NCBI RefSeq assembly: GCF_000209165.1
Contig: NC_009042.1
Span: forward strand, 2,356,001-2,420,000
Length of the DNA: 64,000 nucleotides
Direction: 5' to 3'
Source: Scheffersomyces stipitis CBS 6054
Taxonomy: Eukaryota > Ascomycota > Pichiomycetes > Serinales > Debaryomycetaceae
A program made the translations under genes and the position numbers. Positions within the stretch are counted from its first letter, which is position 1. Every line of letters begins with the position of its first letter. The notes below the pieces were generated by a model. That model was given only the letters and a program-made list of their open reading frames with translations. It was not told the origin of the DNA and ran no database searches. This document shows positions 38,785 to 49,456 of this stretch, one piece after another.

Positions 38785-40722
38785 TTTGAGTTGCTTCAGA
38801 AGTTTTGTTGGAGGTACAATAAAGTAGATACTACTGTTGTATGATGATAGAAAAGGAAATGAAAAGTCTGGACAAGAAGGCGATCTACCCCATATTTATA
38901 GTAATATTTCACCCTCTTAGCTCGAAAGCAGGCGTTGGTGAAAGTCCGAGTCTGTCTACCAAAAAAATGCCGAAGGGGGGTAAGGAGTAAAACATATGAG
39001 ACTAGTCTGTCCATACAAGTAACCCCAGATTTCCCCACCAAACCAAAATATGAAGTGCCATACTATGTTATCCGTCTACTATGACGGACTTAATCTATTT
39101 AGGATATTTGTATGGAGTCGGGCCTGCACAATGTCCGGTCCTAATCACCAGAGCTCCTATTAATGTCTGTAGGTCTCGACTAAACACCGTGGGGCCTGTG
39201 TAAGGGCCTAGCACCGTTTTTCGGTCTGGGACAAAGCTATACCAGAGGGCCTACAAGAGTGCAAGAGCTACTACAATAGTGGTATCGCCGTGCAAATGTC
39301 CGTACTAGATGTATGGAAGTGATTACTAGTGGCTGCGAAATTTTCAAATCTTAATGTTTCCACGATCTACCACTTCTGTAAATATACGAATACTACGATA
39401 ATCGGGCAAGATTTTGAGTTTTCAAGTACAGCCAAAAGCCTTTGAACTTAGCCCAGAATTCTGAAAGTAGCACGTTTTGGTGTGAAACAAAAGAATACGA
39501 AACTGACTTTAACTGTCATTTGTTATAGAAGAAATGTATATACTAATGCAAATAGTTGCAGCGATTTAGCAAAGTTTCAAATAGGCTACTAGAGGTTCGG
39601 TGCATTTTCACAGTTCCACTATGCTTGCCAGTGTTTATCTCCCATTTCAAAAGTATTCAAGGCAATAATCATGCTTTGGGTCCGAATTGTCCGACCTAAT
39701 GCATGCACGGTTCCCCACGATTCGGCTCAATTAAGAACAGGAGTTTACTGCTGGCTCTCTAAACTCGCATGTTAATTATGCCTTCTGAAAAAATGTTAAC
39801 AATCCCAACAACTGGGCAGTTACGGTAATTTCCGTCCTCGTCTTTGGCTACCATTGGCTCTAGCTTAATGTTCGGCAATAGGCCTTGCCGGTTATCTCCT
39901 CTCTTAGAGCATGTGGTGGAATACCTTCGTACTATTCCGTAACCACACTAACAAAGAGGCAATGAAACGTTTACAAAGGATGAAAATTACCAGAAGAATG
40001 CTGGAGGAAATCCGCCGAACTAAATACTCTGCCACTTCTAAGCAGCTAGTCCCAATTTACAACCTGAAGGGTTGGAATCCAGGATTGCTGTGTTATCCAC
40101 AGCACCAACAAGGAAGACTATAACTGCTAGGGTTGAAGATCAGGACGTCAAGGACACTGTTTCATTAGTGGTTATTAAACCTACACCTACTACATCTATT
40201 GCTCCCTAACCAATTTTGTGAAACGAATCAACGCATGTGTGAAGAGGTACGGGCATGTAAGTAGGTCCCATAGTCAAAGCCCTTACAATAAATCAGGTGG
40301 TACTATGTTCACCTTGCATTGTCTAAGTCCACGGAGTTTACACCATCCAGTTTCAAAATCCGGGGTACGCAAACTCCAGGGGTGCACATAGTCACTCGTC
40401 TATACTACATCAATTCTGTCAAATACATTAACCGTTGATTCCAAGAACCATCAAAAGGCTATATAGACACAGTTGTGCATCATGGATAGACGGAAATTCG
40501 CCAGATGCCAAACTTTCCCATCAAAATTTTTCCCTCCGTTGAGGGGGCTTCGAGAGACAATCTCCTTTGTTGGTAACACCTAACTAGCACACCTTAATCT
40601 CCAAACGGGCACAAGACACTGTTGGGACAGCCCGAGATAGCATGGTGGGGACAACTACCAACTCCGAACAATGGATCGGCTACAAGGAAATATCTATCGC
40701 AAGATAATCATTTCTAACTACT
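38785..40722. other. 1.94-kb ADH upstream region
   Basis: From the ADH start to the 3' end of SNX3, both on the minus strand, so nearly all of this is upstream of ADH. Close to the gene are the TATA box and a GGGGGG-containing run near 38975 that could be a zinc-finger (Mig1/Adr1-type) site. The frame at 39911-40123 has an unconvincing composition. No tRNA or repeat family seen. Confidence 0.5.
38893..38900 (-). promoter_or_regulatory. TATA box of the ADH gene
   Basis: TATAAATA on the minus strand, about 110 bp upstream of the ADH ATG. Confidence 0.5.
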
Positions 40723-41326
40723 TCAGTAATACATGCTTCTGGCGTCCCACTTGTCGTTCTGGATGAATTCGATCAACGTCTTCGATCCCGTCTGCAAGAG
40801 CGGATGACCGCTTACTACCGTTAGAAATTTCTCCAACCCTTGTCTTCTCTTTTCGATGTTTAGATCGTTGAACTTGTTGGAGTTAAGCAAGATCTTGCCT
40901 GGCAACGGTGGTATTATCACCCGCGTCGTTTCTTGTTCCAATATTTTTCTGAATGTCACGAAGTCCGAGTATCGTCTGCGTACTCGACTATTTCTCTTCT
41001 TGAATGCTGGGATGTTCGTCTATGTTGGTTAGTATAGGTTACTAGATATATGATCATCATAATCACCTTTTCGATCTTTCAAAGCACTTACTCTACACAC
41101 GATTTCGTAATCGGTATACAAATCTCTTCCATATCCATGTGTCTGTGGATTGCGGACCTGTTCCTGTTAGTTATTTGTTCGTCATTCTGTTGATCGTAGT
41201 TGTGTTACTTACTTCTATCTCAAGGAAATTCTCTGGCTCTCCATAAATCTCGCTGAACGTCTGTTGTTTATGTCTGGGTGACGTCGTGTTGATGACATCA
41301 CTTATCGGCCGAAACGGCTTGGACAT
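40723..41326 (-). CDS. SNX3: Sorting nexin Snx3/Grd19, two introns
   Basis: A PX-domain adaptor that binds PI3P on endosomes and works with retromer to recycle Golgi proteins. The exons on the minus strand are 41326-41213 (38 codons), 41157-41092 (22 codons) and 41019-40723 (98 codons plus stop). The spliced protein is 158 aa; S. cerevisiae Snx3 has about 162. Splicing gives the family's continuous PX sequence: [11 protein letters not shown], then [22 protein letters not shown], then [20 protein letters not shown] with the PI3P-binding RRYSDF. The PPLPGK loop and RRQGLEKFL complete the fold. All three exons are in frame only after removal of both introns. Only the last exon is visible as a simple open frame. 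Confidence 0.95.
41020..41091 (-). other. SNX3 intron 2
   Basis: 72 nt. Donor GTAAGT follows the Arg codon of IVCR. A TACTAAC branch point is 8 nt before the acceptor TAG. Removal joins IVCR to TNIPAF in phase 0. Confidence 0.93.
41158..41212 (-). other. SNX3 intron 1
   Basis: 55 nt. Donor GTAAGT follows the last Glu codon of NFLEIE. Branch-like AACTAAC is followed by acceptor CAG. An AG six nt earlier would add two residues (EQ) but sits too close to the branch point, so I chose the later one. Confidence 0.9.
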
Positions 41327-41596
41327 TCTGTATGGATCTATGATGCGTGGTTCTACGCTTTTCTTATCAAGTACTTGATACTGAGTCGTTTGTAAATGAT
41401 ACTTTTGGCTTGAAGGATCGTGGTGATTATATGCACGCCCAAACTGCTACTACTGAGAGGGTGCAGAGATATTCACACTTTTGCTTCTCAGTTTACTTGC
41501 AAAAATCAATTTTTCATAGTCCTCTTGTGTCAGCACTTCTACTATCTTCAACTGCCACTTATTTTGCATTCATATTCCATCTCCACTTATTCTTCT

Positions 41597-41872
41597 TCAT
41601 TCTTCCTCGAATTTGGTCGAGTCGTGTATTGACCACTTTCTGGAATCAGTACCAGCAACTACTGTTTCTCCACGCTTAGTGATGATAAAGGAAACAGGAT
41701 TGTCACTTCCTTGTAACTTTCTTGCCTCTTTAGTAAGATCACTTTCAGTAATATCACATTTACGATGTGCCTAAAATTAGACACACGGTAGACAGATCTA
41801 AGTGGGATTCTCGGACACCTGCCACCGCTCCGAGTCTACTCTGTATGATGGAACGATGTTCCGAGACGACAT
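41597..41872 (-). CDS. Candidate spliced small gene, last exon clear, first exon uncertain
   Basis: I do not recognise this protein. A minus-strand frame of 57 codons plus stop (41770-41597) has strong coding character: biased codons and protein-like runs such as NPVSFIITKRGETVVAG and SRKWSIHDSTKF. It has no start codon. It is preceded at once by TTTTAG, with CTAAT just before, which looks like an acceptor in phase 0. An ATG at 41872 in the same frame (MSSRNIVPSYRVDSERWQ) could be the first exon, but the donor would have to be the weak GTGTCC or GTAGAC. It could equally be the end of a longer multi-exon gene or a gene relic. It lies between SNX3 and the 61-aa gene. Confidence 0.45.
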
Positions 41873-42518
41873 AAATGGAATTTTTGACTTACGGAAATTA
41901 CTTCTAGCTATAAGTGTGACATGGCACTTCTACGACTTCCACATCTCAAGTCTTATTGCAGCGGGTTGCATGATATCCCTACATTTGCTAAGGTCATTTC
42001 GCAGCCTTTCTCCTACATTAATGGATTCATCTCAACCGATTTCGCCCCCAACAATAAGGTTATCCAAAGGAATAGGAACTTTCCGGAGGAAATGAGTAAT
42101 GGCAGTAGCAATACAAGTCTATGGTCATTCGATCCGTCTTCAATTATACCGTGTCTAATTGCCAATACAAACTAGCCTGTTAAAAGTGGTGCAATTTTTC
42201 GCAGCACCCGGTTCTGAACGCAGAATCACCCTACTGGAATGCGTCTCCTTTCGGAATTTTCCTTGCGAAGAAAAATCGTACCATCCGTTTGGGTGCAAAA
42301 CCTACGCCTAAACCACCACTGCAAACTGGAATGGTTCCATAAACTGTCGGGTCCTATAATTTTGCGGCCTTTGCTAACCAAGGCTGAGACTTGCGGTATT
42401 CGAGCCCTCCCATTCGTTGTTGGTACAAATAGTTGACAGAATCTGCCCAATTCTTATGTTTGGTTGACTTTTGTTCCCAACAAACATAGTTATTCCACAA
42501 CACTAAAACACGTATACA
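41873..42518. other. Intergenic stretch upstream of the 61-aa gene
   Basis: 646 bp. Open frames on the plus strand (41802-42095, 41921-42175) overlap each other and look random. It may contain the promoter of the 61-aa gene and 5' sequence of the candidate spliced gene on the minus strand. I see no motif I can assign. Confidence 0.4.
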
Positions 42519-42704
42519 ATGGTAGCCAAACAAGTTTTATCCAAGATTCGCCCAACCCCACTCTACAAATACTACATTCAACGTGCTCCATTGTGGGGAG
42601 TCTGGGCTACTGGATTGGGTGCTTTCTTGGGATGGCCACACGTTTGGATTATGCTCTCCAACAAAATTGATGATGTTCCACCAATCAACTTCAACCATCT
42701 CTGA
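42519..42704 (+). CDS. Small single-pass membrane protein, possibly mitochondrial
   Basis: 61 aa, not recognised by name. It has a basic N-terminus (MVAKQVLSKIRPTPLYKYYIQR), one Trp/Gly-rich membrane helix at about 24-46 (APLWGVWATGLGAFLGWPHVWIM), and a short tail ending DDVPPINFNHL. This layout, a basic matrix-side head with one helix and a short tail, is typical of small accessory subunits of respiratory complexes I, III or IV. Codons are regular (TTG, GGT, ATC), which argues for a real gene. The start context is A-rich. The family assignment is inference; the existence of a coding gene is more secure. Confidence 0.6.
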   Translation: MVAKQVLSKIRPTPLYKYYIQRAPLWGVWATGLGAFLGWPHVWIMLSNKIDDVPPINFNHL

Positions 42705-43483
42705 TTGAACATTTGATAATTCAACTGGATTTGAATAAACAGAATAACCAGTGTCAAACGGACAACTGGAATCATGAGCAACGTCTACGTATTCATATTT
42801 ATAATTAATACACTCTATATTATCTGACACTAAATGTAGCTGTGACTGTTAAATGGTGATAAACTCGTTCGCAACTTGACTTATTATTCTCTGCTCCTTT
42901 ATTTCCTATTTACGAGAGGTTTGACTATCATAGAAGGAAACCCGTTGACAATGTTCTCAGGATTTCCTCCCAAAACTGTATTTATATTTCAGCATAATAT
43001 TATACAATTTTCAACTTATGTTCTCAAAATATAGCTTTATCAATTTTTAGACATGACCAATGTAATCTGAACAAGCTTTACATTCAAAGACATCTATGTA
43101 CTTAAATATACCCAGATACTGCTTATCGAATACAGTTCAAGTAGAATCAATAGTACTCCTACTATAAAGTATTTTATCGGCTGTTTCGCATACGATGAAC
43201 AAATTAAAAACCGAAAAATTGATCCGGGCTCCTTTTGCTATCTCTCTTTCTACACTGAATAATTTCCGAATATTTTTTGTTGTCATAATATTGAGCTGTT
43301 TGTAGATTTGATAATGAAAAATACAAGGTAATATAAAACGAAGCTATGGATAGGAATATAAACAAAAGGACCAAACTCGCAAACAATAAACTCTTCAATG
43401 ACATACTCCATAATTCTTAAATATAACCAACCATACCTGAAATCTTTCTCTATTCTCTAATGTGCTATCTTGGCTAGTATAGT
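42705..43483. other. 779-bp region downstream of the 61-aa gene and of OLE1
   Basis: AT-rich, between two convergent genes. A 66-codon minus-strand frame at 43204-43404 starts with an ATG and a hydrophobic helix. It lies only 79 nt downstream of the OLE1 stop, so it is more likely within the OLE1 3' UTR. Confidence 0.45.
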
Positions 43484-44938
43484 CTAGTTAAGCTTTTCCT
43501 TGTCCAAGAACTGTTGTTGAAGATCAAAAGTGTTGGCGTTTACGTTTCCGTCTCTTATCACGGCCACTCTCATCGAAGCCAACAAGTTGTGAGCAGCGTT
43601 GGAGTGAGCATAGACAGCACCATTGAAAGCCTTAGTGGCATCCTTACCCAATGAAGCTCTGACCAAAGCTTGTCCACCTGGGTGTTCCTTGACGAAGTTC
43701 TTGACATTGTGGATGATACCAGAGATGATGATAAGACCGTCGGATTTTGCCTTGGCGTTGAACTCTTCTCTGTCCCACACTGGCAACTCGTCGACGGAAA
43801 GACCCCAGTTGAGCTTGGCCTTCATTCTGTCCAACTTCTTCTGTTGTTGTTGAACCAAACCTTGTTCAATGGCGTTCTGCGAGAACTTCTTCAAGTTCCA
43901 GGCAAGGCCAAGCTTGGATAAGACCCAGATAACGATCTTGGTAGGATCGTATTGGTACCACTTAAGAGCGTTTCTGTAGTCAGATGGGAACTCGTGGTGG
44001 AAGTTGTGGTAACCTTCACCGAAAGTGAACACAGCAGTCAATGCGTGATCTCTTGGAGTTCTTCTGTCGTCAAATGGCTGAACACCGATCCAGTGGGCCA
44101 AAGAGTTGATACAGAAAGTAACTTGTTGGATGAAGAAAGACTTCAAAATGCCTCCGTAGATGAAACCACCCCAGTAATCGCCCCAGAAGAGACCAGCAGT
44201 CAAGGTAGGAACTACAAAGGCCGAGACAAGCATCATCAACAAGTAGTGACGGTGCTGGAATGTGACGATCCAGTCGGTGGACAAGTCAGAGATGTCGGCT
44301 CTAGCTCTGTTCTTTGGGTTAGCCTTGGTCAACATCCATCCCATGTGCGAGTACCAGAAACCTTGTCTGGCATCATAAGGGTCTCTGTCGGTATCGGTGT
44401 ATCTGTGGTGGACTCTGTGCGAGTGGCCCCACCATTTGATGGAACCCTCGACGGCACCAGCACCAAAGAAGGCAAAGAAGAGCTTGACTGGAGTGGCGGC
44501 GTCATAGGCTCTGTGGGAAAATAAACGATGGTAGCCAGCTGTGATGGAAAGACCAGAGAAGAGGTAGAGCACGAAGGCAAGAATCAAGGTCTTCAAAGCT
44601 GGAGGGTAGAAGACAGCCTGGTAGGTACCGAAGGCTGGCATGGCAACGACCAAAATCATGTTCAACCAGTTGATCTTCTTGTAGAAGTTTCCAAAAGTCC
44701 ATGGCAATTCGGAGATGTGCTTGGTCTTGGCATACTTTGCCTTTTCACGGGCGTCCTTGTCGGCCAAGGATTCCAAGGAGTCCTCTGTGATCTGTTCGGC
44801 AGTCACTTTGACCATTTCGGCGGTACCCATCAATCTGCCTCCCAACCCAGCAGCCACGATTCTGGGAGTCTTTTTGTTGGTACCGGCAGCCAATGCATTG
44901 AGGGCGGTGATGTCCGCGGTGTCCAATTGCTCGGTCAT
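43484..44938 (-). CDS. OLE1: Acyl-CoA delta-9 desaturase fused to cytochrome b5
   Basis: An ER enzyme that makes palmitoleic and oleic acid from the saturated CoA esters. The protein is 484 aa. Four hydrophobic segments surround three histidine boxes: HRLFSH near 138, HRVHH near 175 and HNFHH near 314. The C-terminal cytochrome b5 domain keeps both heme histidines (HPGG near 419 and HSNAAHNLL near 448), so the electron donor is fused as in other yeast Ole1 proteins. A TATA box lies 100 bp upstream. S. stipitis has more than one desaturase gene, so OLE1 rather than OLE2 is likely but not proven. It is divergent from SDS23 across 2.9 kb. Confidence 0.94.
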   Translation of the reverse strand: MTEQLDTADITALNALAAGTNKKTPRIVAAGLGGRLMGTAEMVKVTAEQITEDSLESLADKDAREKAKYAKTKHISELPWTFGNFYKKINWLNMILVVAMPAFGTYQAVFYPPALKTLILAFVLYLFSGLSITAGYHRLFSHRAYDAATPVKLFFAFFGAGAVEGSIKWWGHSHRVHHRYTDTDRDPYDARQGFWYSHMGWMLTKANPKNRARADISDLSTDWIVTFQHRHYLLMMLVSAFVVPTLTAGLFWGDYWGGFIYGGILKSFFIQQVTFCINSLAHWIGVQPFDDRRTPRDHALTAVFTFGEGYHNFHHEFPSDYRNALKWYQYDPTKIVIWVLSKLGLAWNLKKFSQNAIEQGLVQQQQKKLDRMKAKLNWGLSVDELPVWDREEFNAKAKSDGLIIISGIIHNVKNFVKEHPGGQALVRASLGKDATKAFNGAVYAHSNAAHNLLASMRVAVIRDGNVNANTFDLQQQFLDKEKLN

Positions 44939-47863
44939 ACTGAAATCGAAATAGAATCAGAAGTTGAAGCTACAAACAACAAACAAACAAGCAAAACAAA
45001 AGTCTCCCGGTAGTTTGCAATCCTCGATCCTGGTGCCATTATATAGTTTGTCAAAATTTTCCCAGTATGGTATGCATGTAGGCAGATGCATATGGCAATT
45101 AAAAAAACTATGGGCCCCATGGCCGGGTAACGCATGTTTCGCACCCAGAGATAACACAATTTAGTCGACAAAAGAAATCCCAACAAATTTTCTACGCCAA
45201 AGACGGAGGTGTGTGCCGGAGCGGCGTGCATGTAAGCCGAAGGGAGCAACCGTTGGGAATCTGCTAATGTTTCCGAACGAATATGGGGACACCAGAGAGC
45301 CAGGCGCTGGAGGCCAGAGAGACGACGAGTTTGAAGAGAAGACCAAGGTGGGACCAGTGAAGCGGACGCTTATTCGATTTTAGAGAAGTTTCGCCTTAAG
45401 AACGGAAGCTGACGACTACGGCCTACAATCGAAAACGGTTTTGTGTCTGTATGTAATGTGGTGGTGGAACTATTAGCATACGCACCAATGTCAGAAAGAG
45501 CTGCTACGGAAGACTAGAATTGAGAGAGATCCACTGGTGCGGGAGGCTAAGAGAATGTGGCATTGTCAATTGTCGTTCTATTGTCATTTCTGTATGGAGG
45601 TGACATCTGTTGATTCAGGGGTGAGTGGCGATAGCCTCGTCTTCTGTATACTACTCCGTATTCCACTCTGTAGCACTCTGTGTGCCTCTGTACTCCGAGA
45701 TGCCTCGATTCTACCACAGAACCAGATCGATCTCACCTGCTCCTAGACAGCTGGATCCCTGGATCGCTACAGTGGACGGAGCTATTCGGCGCTACCTTTC
45801 TAGTCCTACCTGAATCTCAAATTCTCTCCATCTCTCGCCGGCCCTTCTCTCGTTTCTCCCTATTTTGTGCGCTCCCGAGGTTCATCTTCTCTATTTTCCA
45901 GCGTGCGCATCTGTGGCCTCTCACTCTATTTCCATTTGCTGTTCAGCTTGAGTTAGGCGGCGCAACATGGGGTCATAGTTGAGATAGCAACCCTTGGCCG
46001 AGTGTCTGCCAATCTCAAATTTTTTGAACGACAGCATCCATACAGTTTCGCCCCTGGCCAACATCCAACAGAATTGTGAGCTGACAGTAGCCTCCGACTC
46101 CTAGAAGCTCCGCTACGAATGTTTGTACCGCCCGCTGGCCCCTTTTCTTCCTCGGCATTTCCTTCTGTGTCATGGATGCCATCAAAAGCAAAACTGCCAG
46201 AAACAGAAATTAATGCCATTGGAATTTCTCCTTTGCTCCTGGCCTCTCGCCGCTGCACAATCCGGACTCCAGCTTTTGTTCACTGAGATGGTTTCTGTTC
46301 CCATGCACGCTCCGGACTTTGTGCCGCTAAACGACGATGTATCTGCCAGTCGTAAGCCTTCTGTAGTAATTGCCAATAATAGAATTTTTCACTTAGAAAA
46401 GCAGAGAAGCGCTCGGAAAGCGCACTCGCGGCCGTTTTTCTCTTCGTCTTCGTTCAAGTAAACGGGAGCTGTATACGACCATGCCTTGCACAGGTGCTGG
46501 GCTCATCTCCTACTCGTAAAGAACCCAAGACATCGCATTCTCCGTAAATTCCTCTAATTACTCTCTTTGCGTCTCGTTTCGAGTTTGCAGCGCTACCAGT
46601 TCCCAACTTCCACTCGTCCTATCAATTTGCGTCTGGCTTTTGAGTCACTATTCTCGAGGTTTCTCTGGCCAGGAGATTCCCGGACAAATCGATTCAGCTA
46701 AGTCAGTTTAGCTAGTTGCCTGCAGACATCGCCCCATTCGATCCTCCGTACGAACTTAAGGCGGAGATCGATGGAGTTCTGGAAATGTAACTCCGACCAA
46801 TCTCTCAGTTCGAAAATGAAAGCATCACAGCAGAAGTCTGCCAGCACCAGTAATGACTCTTAATCACCAATGAAGAAGAGTCATTCAAAACAAAATTCCC
46901 ACGTTCCATTATCTTCTTGCCCGGCGATCCACCGAAACAGAGTGGTGTTCAGACACTTAAGTGGTGACTCGTGATGTCATGAACTGATCCTGCTGTTCTG
47001 GTAGTAAGTCGATTCCTGCAGAAAACGCCAGTCTCAGTAATTTCTCCTGGTTTCTGCCAAGGGTCTCTGGGCTAAAGTCCCTGCAAAACCGAGCAATCTC
47101 TTCGCTATTCTCGCTATTTTCACTCGTCCCTGCGCAGTTTTCTCGCAGTTTTCTCGCTATCTCAGGGTACTCAATTATTGCTCACAGTACAATTTTCTTG
47201 ACCTCCCTGAGCCCATTGCACTTGTACCAGCTCTGTATTGTATTTCAGAAGTATTCGTATTGCTGTGTTCGTATTTTACATTTACATTCATTTGATTGTT
47301 CTCATATGCACCTTCGCTGATTCGTTCACACTGCAATTATAGTGGTAATTATAGCCGTTGTTATCTTGTAAAGTGTAGCCTCGAGTCAGAATTTGTGTGT
47401 CGAGCTTTTTTCGCTCATCAGTTTCTGTCACGATTTTTTCTCCACATTTGTAGACAAATTCAAATTCAAATTTAAATTCAACACTCGCTGAAAAACAATA
47501 TTTGAAGTCATCTTCGTCATTCCAAAAGACAGATAAGACCCGCCGCTTACAACGTATCCCCGATCGACCCATCCATATCACACTTTCTTCGGACGTCCAA
47601 CATTGCGCAGAACGGCAATTGACTGTCATCTATCTGAATAAGCGAGAACTTCTATCACAGTAGTCTCAGTTCATCCCAGTTCTTTCAAAGCTTTTCTCAA
47701 TCTCAGTGTCATTTCTCAGTACTCATTTGCAATTATTTTCCCTAATTTTTGACGGGCTTTTCATCGACATCTCAATCCTATCAACTTTTCCTTGACATTC
47801 GTACACATCTCACTTCTCACGTTCATCACTTTCCGTTAGCTTTCGTCATCCCAATCCATCAGA
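44939..47863. other. 2.9-kb divergent region between OLE1 and SDS23
   Basis: The longest gene-free stretch of the window. The SDS23-proximal 1.5 kb is rich in C/T words (TTCTCG, CTCAG, TTTC), and I infer a long SDS23 leader. Two direct copies of GCAGTTTTCTC lie at 47134-47155, with related TTCTCGCTAT words around them. Short frames have no protein-like composition and I found no tRNA boxes. OLE1 and SDS23 promoters must both lie here. Confidence 0.5.
45038..45045 (-). promoter_or_regulatory. TATA box of OLE1
   Basis: TATATAAT on the minus strand, 100 bp upstream of the OLE1 ATG. Confidence 0.45.
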
Positions 47864-49456
47864 ATGTCCAATCCCCCCTTCCAAAGACAACAACCCTCGT
47901 CGCCCTTAACTACGCCCAACCACCACCCTTCTAACCATCAGCACCATGCATCACGTAAACCCTCCATCGTGGAATTGTTGAGCTCGCCACCTCCCTTGCC
48001 CAACAACACCATCGATGACGAAATCCACCAGTTCAGCTTGTCCCGCAACACGTCCATAAGCTCACGGACTTCGTCTTTCAGTCAACAGCAGCACGGTGCT
48101 CCACATCACGGCTCTAATTCCCACCATTTGTCGGTATCAGGTATGGACTGGTCGGAGATCCCTTTGAGCGAATTGACCGAGTCCAACAAATTGATCTATA
48201 TCAATTCGTCTTACTCGGTGCAAAAAGCATTCGAAACGTTGGTATCAAACAACTTGACCTCGGTGCCTGTCTCAATTTCGTCCTCTAATGAAAACGATTT
48301 AAGTAGCTGTTTGACGTTTGACTACTCAGACTTGAACACATATCTCTTATTGATCATGAACAAGATCAATCTCAGTGAGCTTTCTGTCAGTGAGATAGGC
48401 AATGAACACGACTCTACAGCCAAGAAGCATGAGATCATCACCCAGACAATCAACAAAGCCAAAAGAGGAGAAGAAGTACCCATAGAATTCATCATCAAAC
48501 TTCATCCAAAAAACCCCTTCATAAAGTTTACGGAAAACGACACATTGTTCAAGGTGATGGAGACATTGGGTAACGGAGTTCACCGTGTAGCCATCACCAA
48601 TCTTGAGTCTACCAAGATTACAGGAATATTGTCGCAAAGAAGATTGATAAAATACATGTGGGAGAACGCCCGGAGATTCCCCTCGCTTGACTTTTACTTG
48701 AACTCTACATTGCAAGACTTGAAGATCGGCTCCAGTACCCCCATATTCATCTACGAAGACCAGTTATTGATCGAAGCCTTATACAAGATGTTCAACGAAA
48801 GAGTAAGCTCCTTGGCTGTCATTGACAGAACAAAGTCACTTATCGGCAATATATCTATTGTTGACGTCAAGAACGTTTCAAGCTCCAAGAACTCTCACTT
48901 ATTGTTCAAGTCAGTGTTGACTTTCATCAGCTACAACTTGAGCCAGAAAGGCATTGAAGAGGGCCAAGACCAGTATCCTATCTTCCATGTCAACAAGCAG
49001 AGTTCGCTAGGCAGAGTCATTGCCAAGTTGGTGGCTACGCAATCACATCGTTTGTGGATTGTGGAGTCCAACACAAGAACTCACCAAAACTCCATCTCAT
49101 CGCCTGTCACTATTGAAGCAACTTTGAATGTTAGTGCCAACCCTTCGTCAGCATCTTCTTCTAATGCAAACACTCCTGAAGGTAACTTCGGTTTACCAGG
49201 AAAATTAATTGGTGTCGTCACCTTGACCGATATCTTGGGATTGTTTGCTACATCTAAAGGTACCAAGACCGATCCACAATTCGCGAGAAACCAAAGAAGA
49301 AGATCGTCTACTTCAACTACGCGCTCATCTATAGACAGTGCTATCAGTGTAGGTGACGGAAGCGCCAGAACAACCAATGCCAATGCTGACCTGGAGATCT
49401 TCCGCAAATCGTACACTGCCGCTGCAAAGAATGAAAGTGCCATTTCCAAGGACTAG
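47864..49456 (+). CDS. SDS23: CBS-domain protein Sds23/Sds24
   Basis: A 530-aa member of the Sds23 family. In fission yeast, Sds23 inhibits PP2A-type phosphatase and is linked to nutrient and cell-cycle control; in S. cerevisiae the pair is linked to cell separation. The N-terminus (1-95) is Pro/Ser/His-rich and probably disordered. Four CBS-like motifs follow from about 95 to 470, with blocks LIYINSSYSVQKAFETL, GVHRVAITNL, RVSSLAVIDR and GVVTLTDILGLF. A Ser/Thr/Arg-rich C-terminus (RRRSSTSTTRSS) offers phosphorylation sites. S. cerevisiae has paralogues SDS23 and SDS24; CTG-clade yeasts often have one, sometimes named SDS24. Confidence 0.9.
   Translation: MSNPPFQRQQPSSPLTTPNHHPSNHQHHASRKPSIVELLSSPPPLPNNTIDDEIHQFSLSRNTSISSRTSSFSQQQHGAPHHGSNSHHLSVSGMDWSEIPLSELTESNKLIYINSSYSVQKAFETLVSNNLTSVPVSISSSNENDLSSCLTFDYSDLNTYLLLIMNKINLSELSVSEIGNEHDSTAKKHEIITQTINKAKRGEEVPIEFIIKLHPKNPFIKFTENDTLFKVMETLGNGVHRVAITNLESTKITGILSQRRLIKYMWENARRFPSLDFYLNSTLQDLKIGSSTPIFIYEDQLLIEALYKMFNERVSSLAVIDRTKSLIGNISIVDVKNVSSSKNSHLLFKSVLTFISYNLSQKGIEEGQDQYPIFHVNKQSSLGRVIAKLVATQSHRLWIVESNTRTHQNSISSPVTIEATLNVSANPSSASSSNANTPEGNFGLPGKLIGVVTLTDILGLFATSKGTKTDPQFARNQRRRSSTSTTRSSIDSAISVGDGSARTTNANADLEIFRKSYTAAAKNESAISKD

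Noticed and set aside
39911..40123. 70-codon plus-strand frame in the ADH upstream region
   Set aside because: Basic composition but no bias and no family; probably chance.
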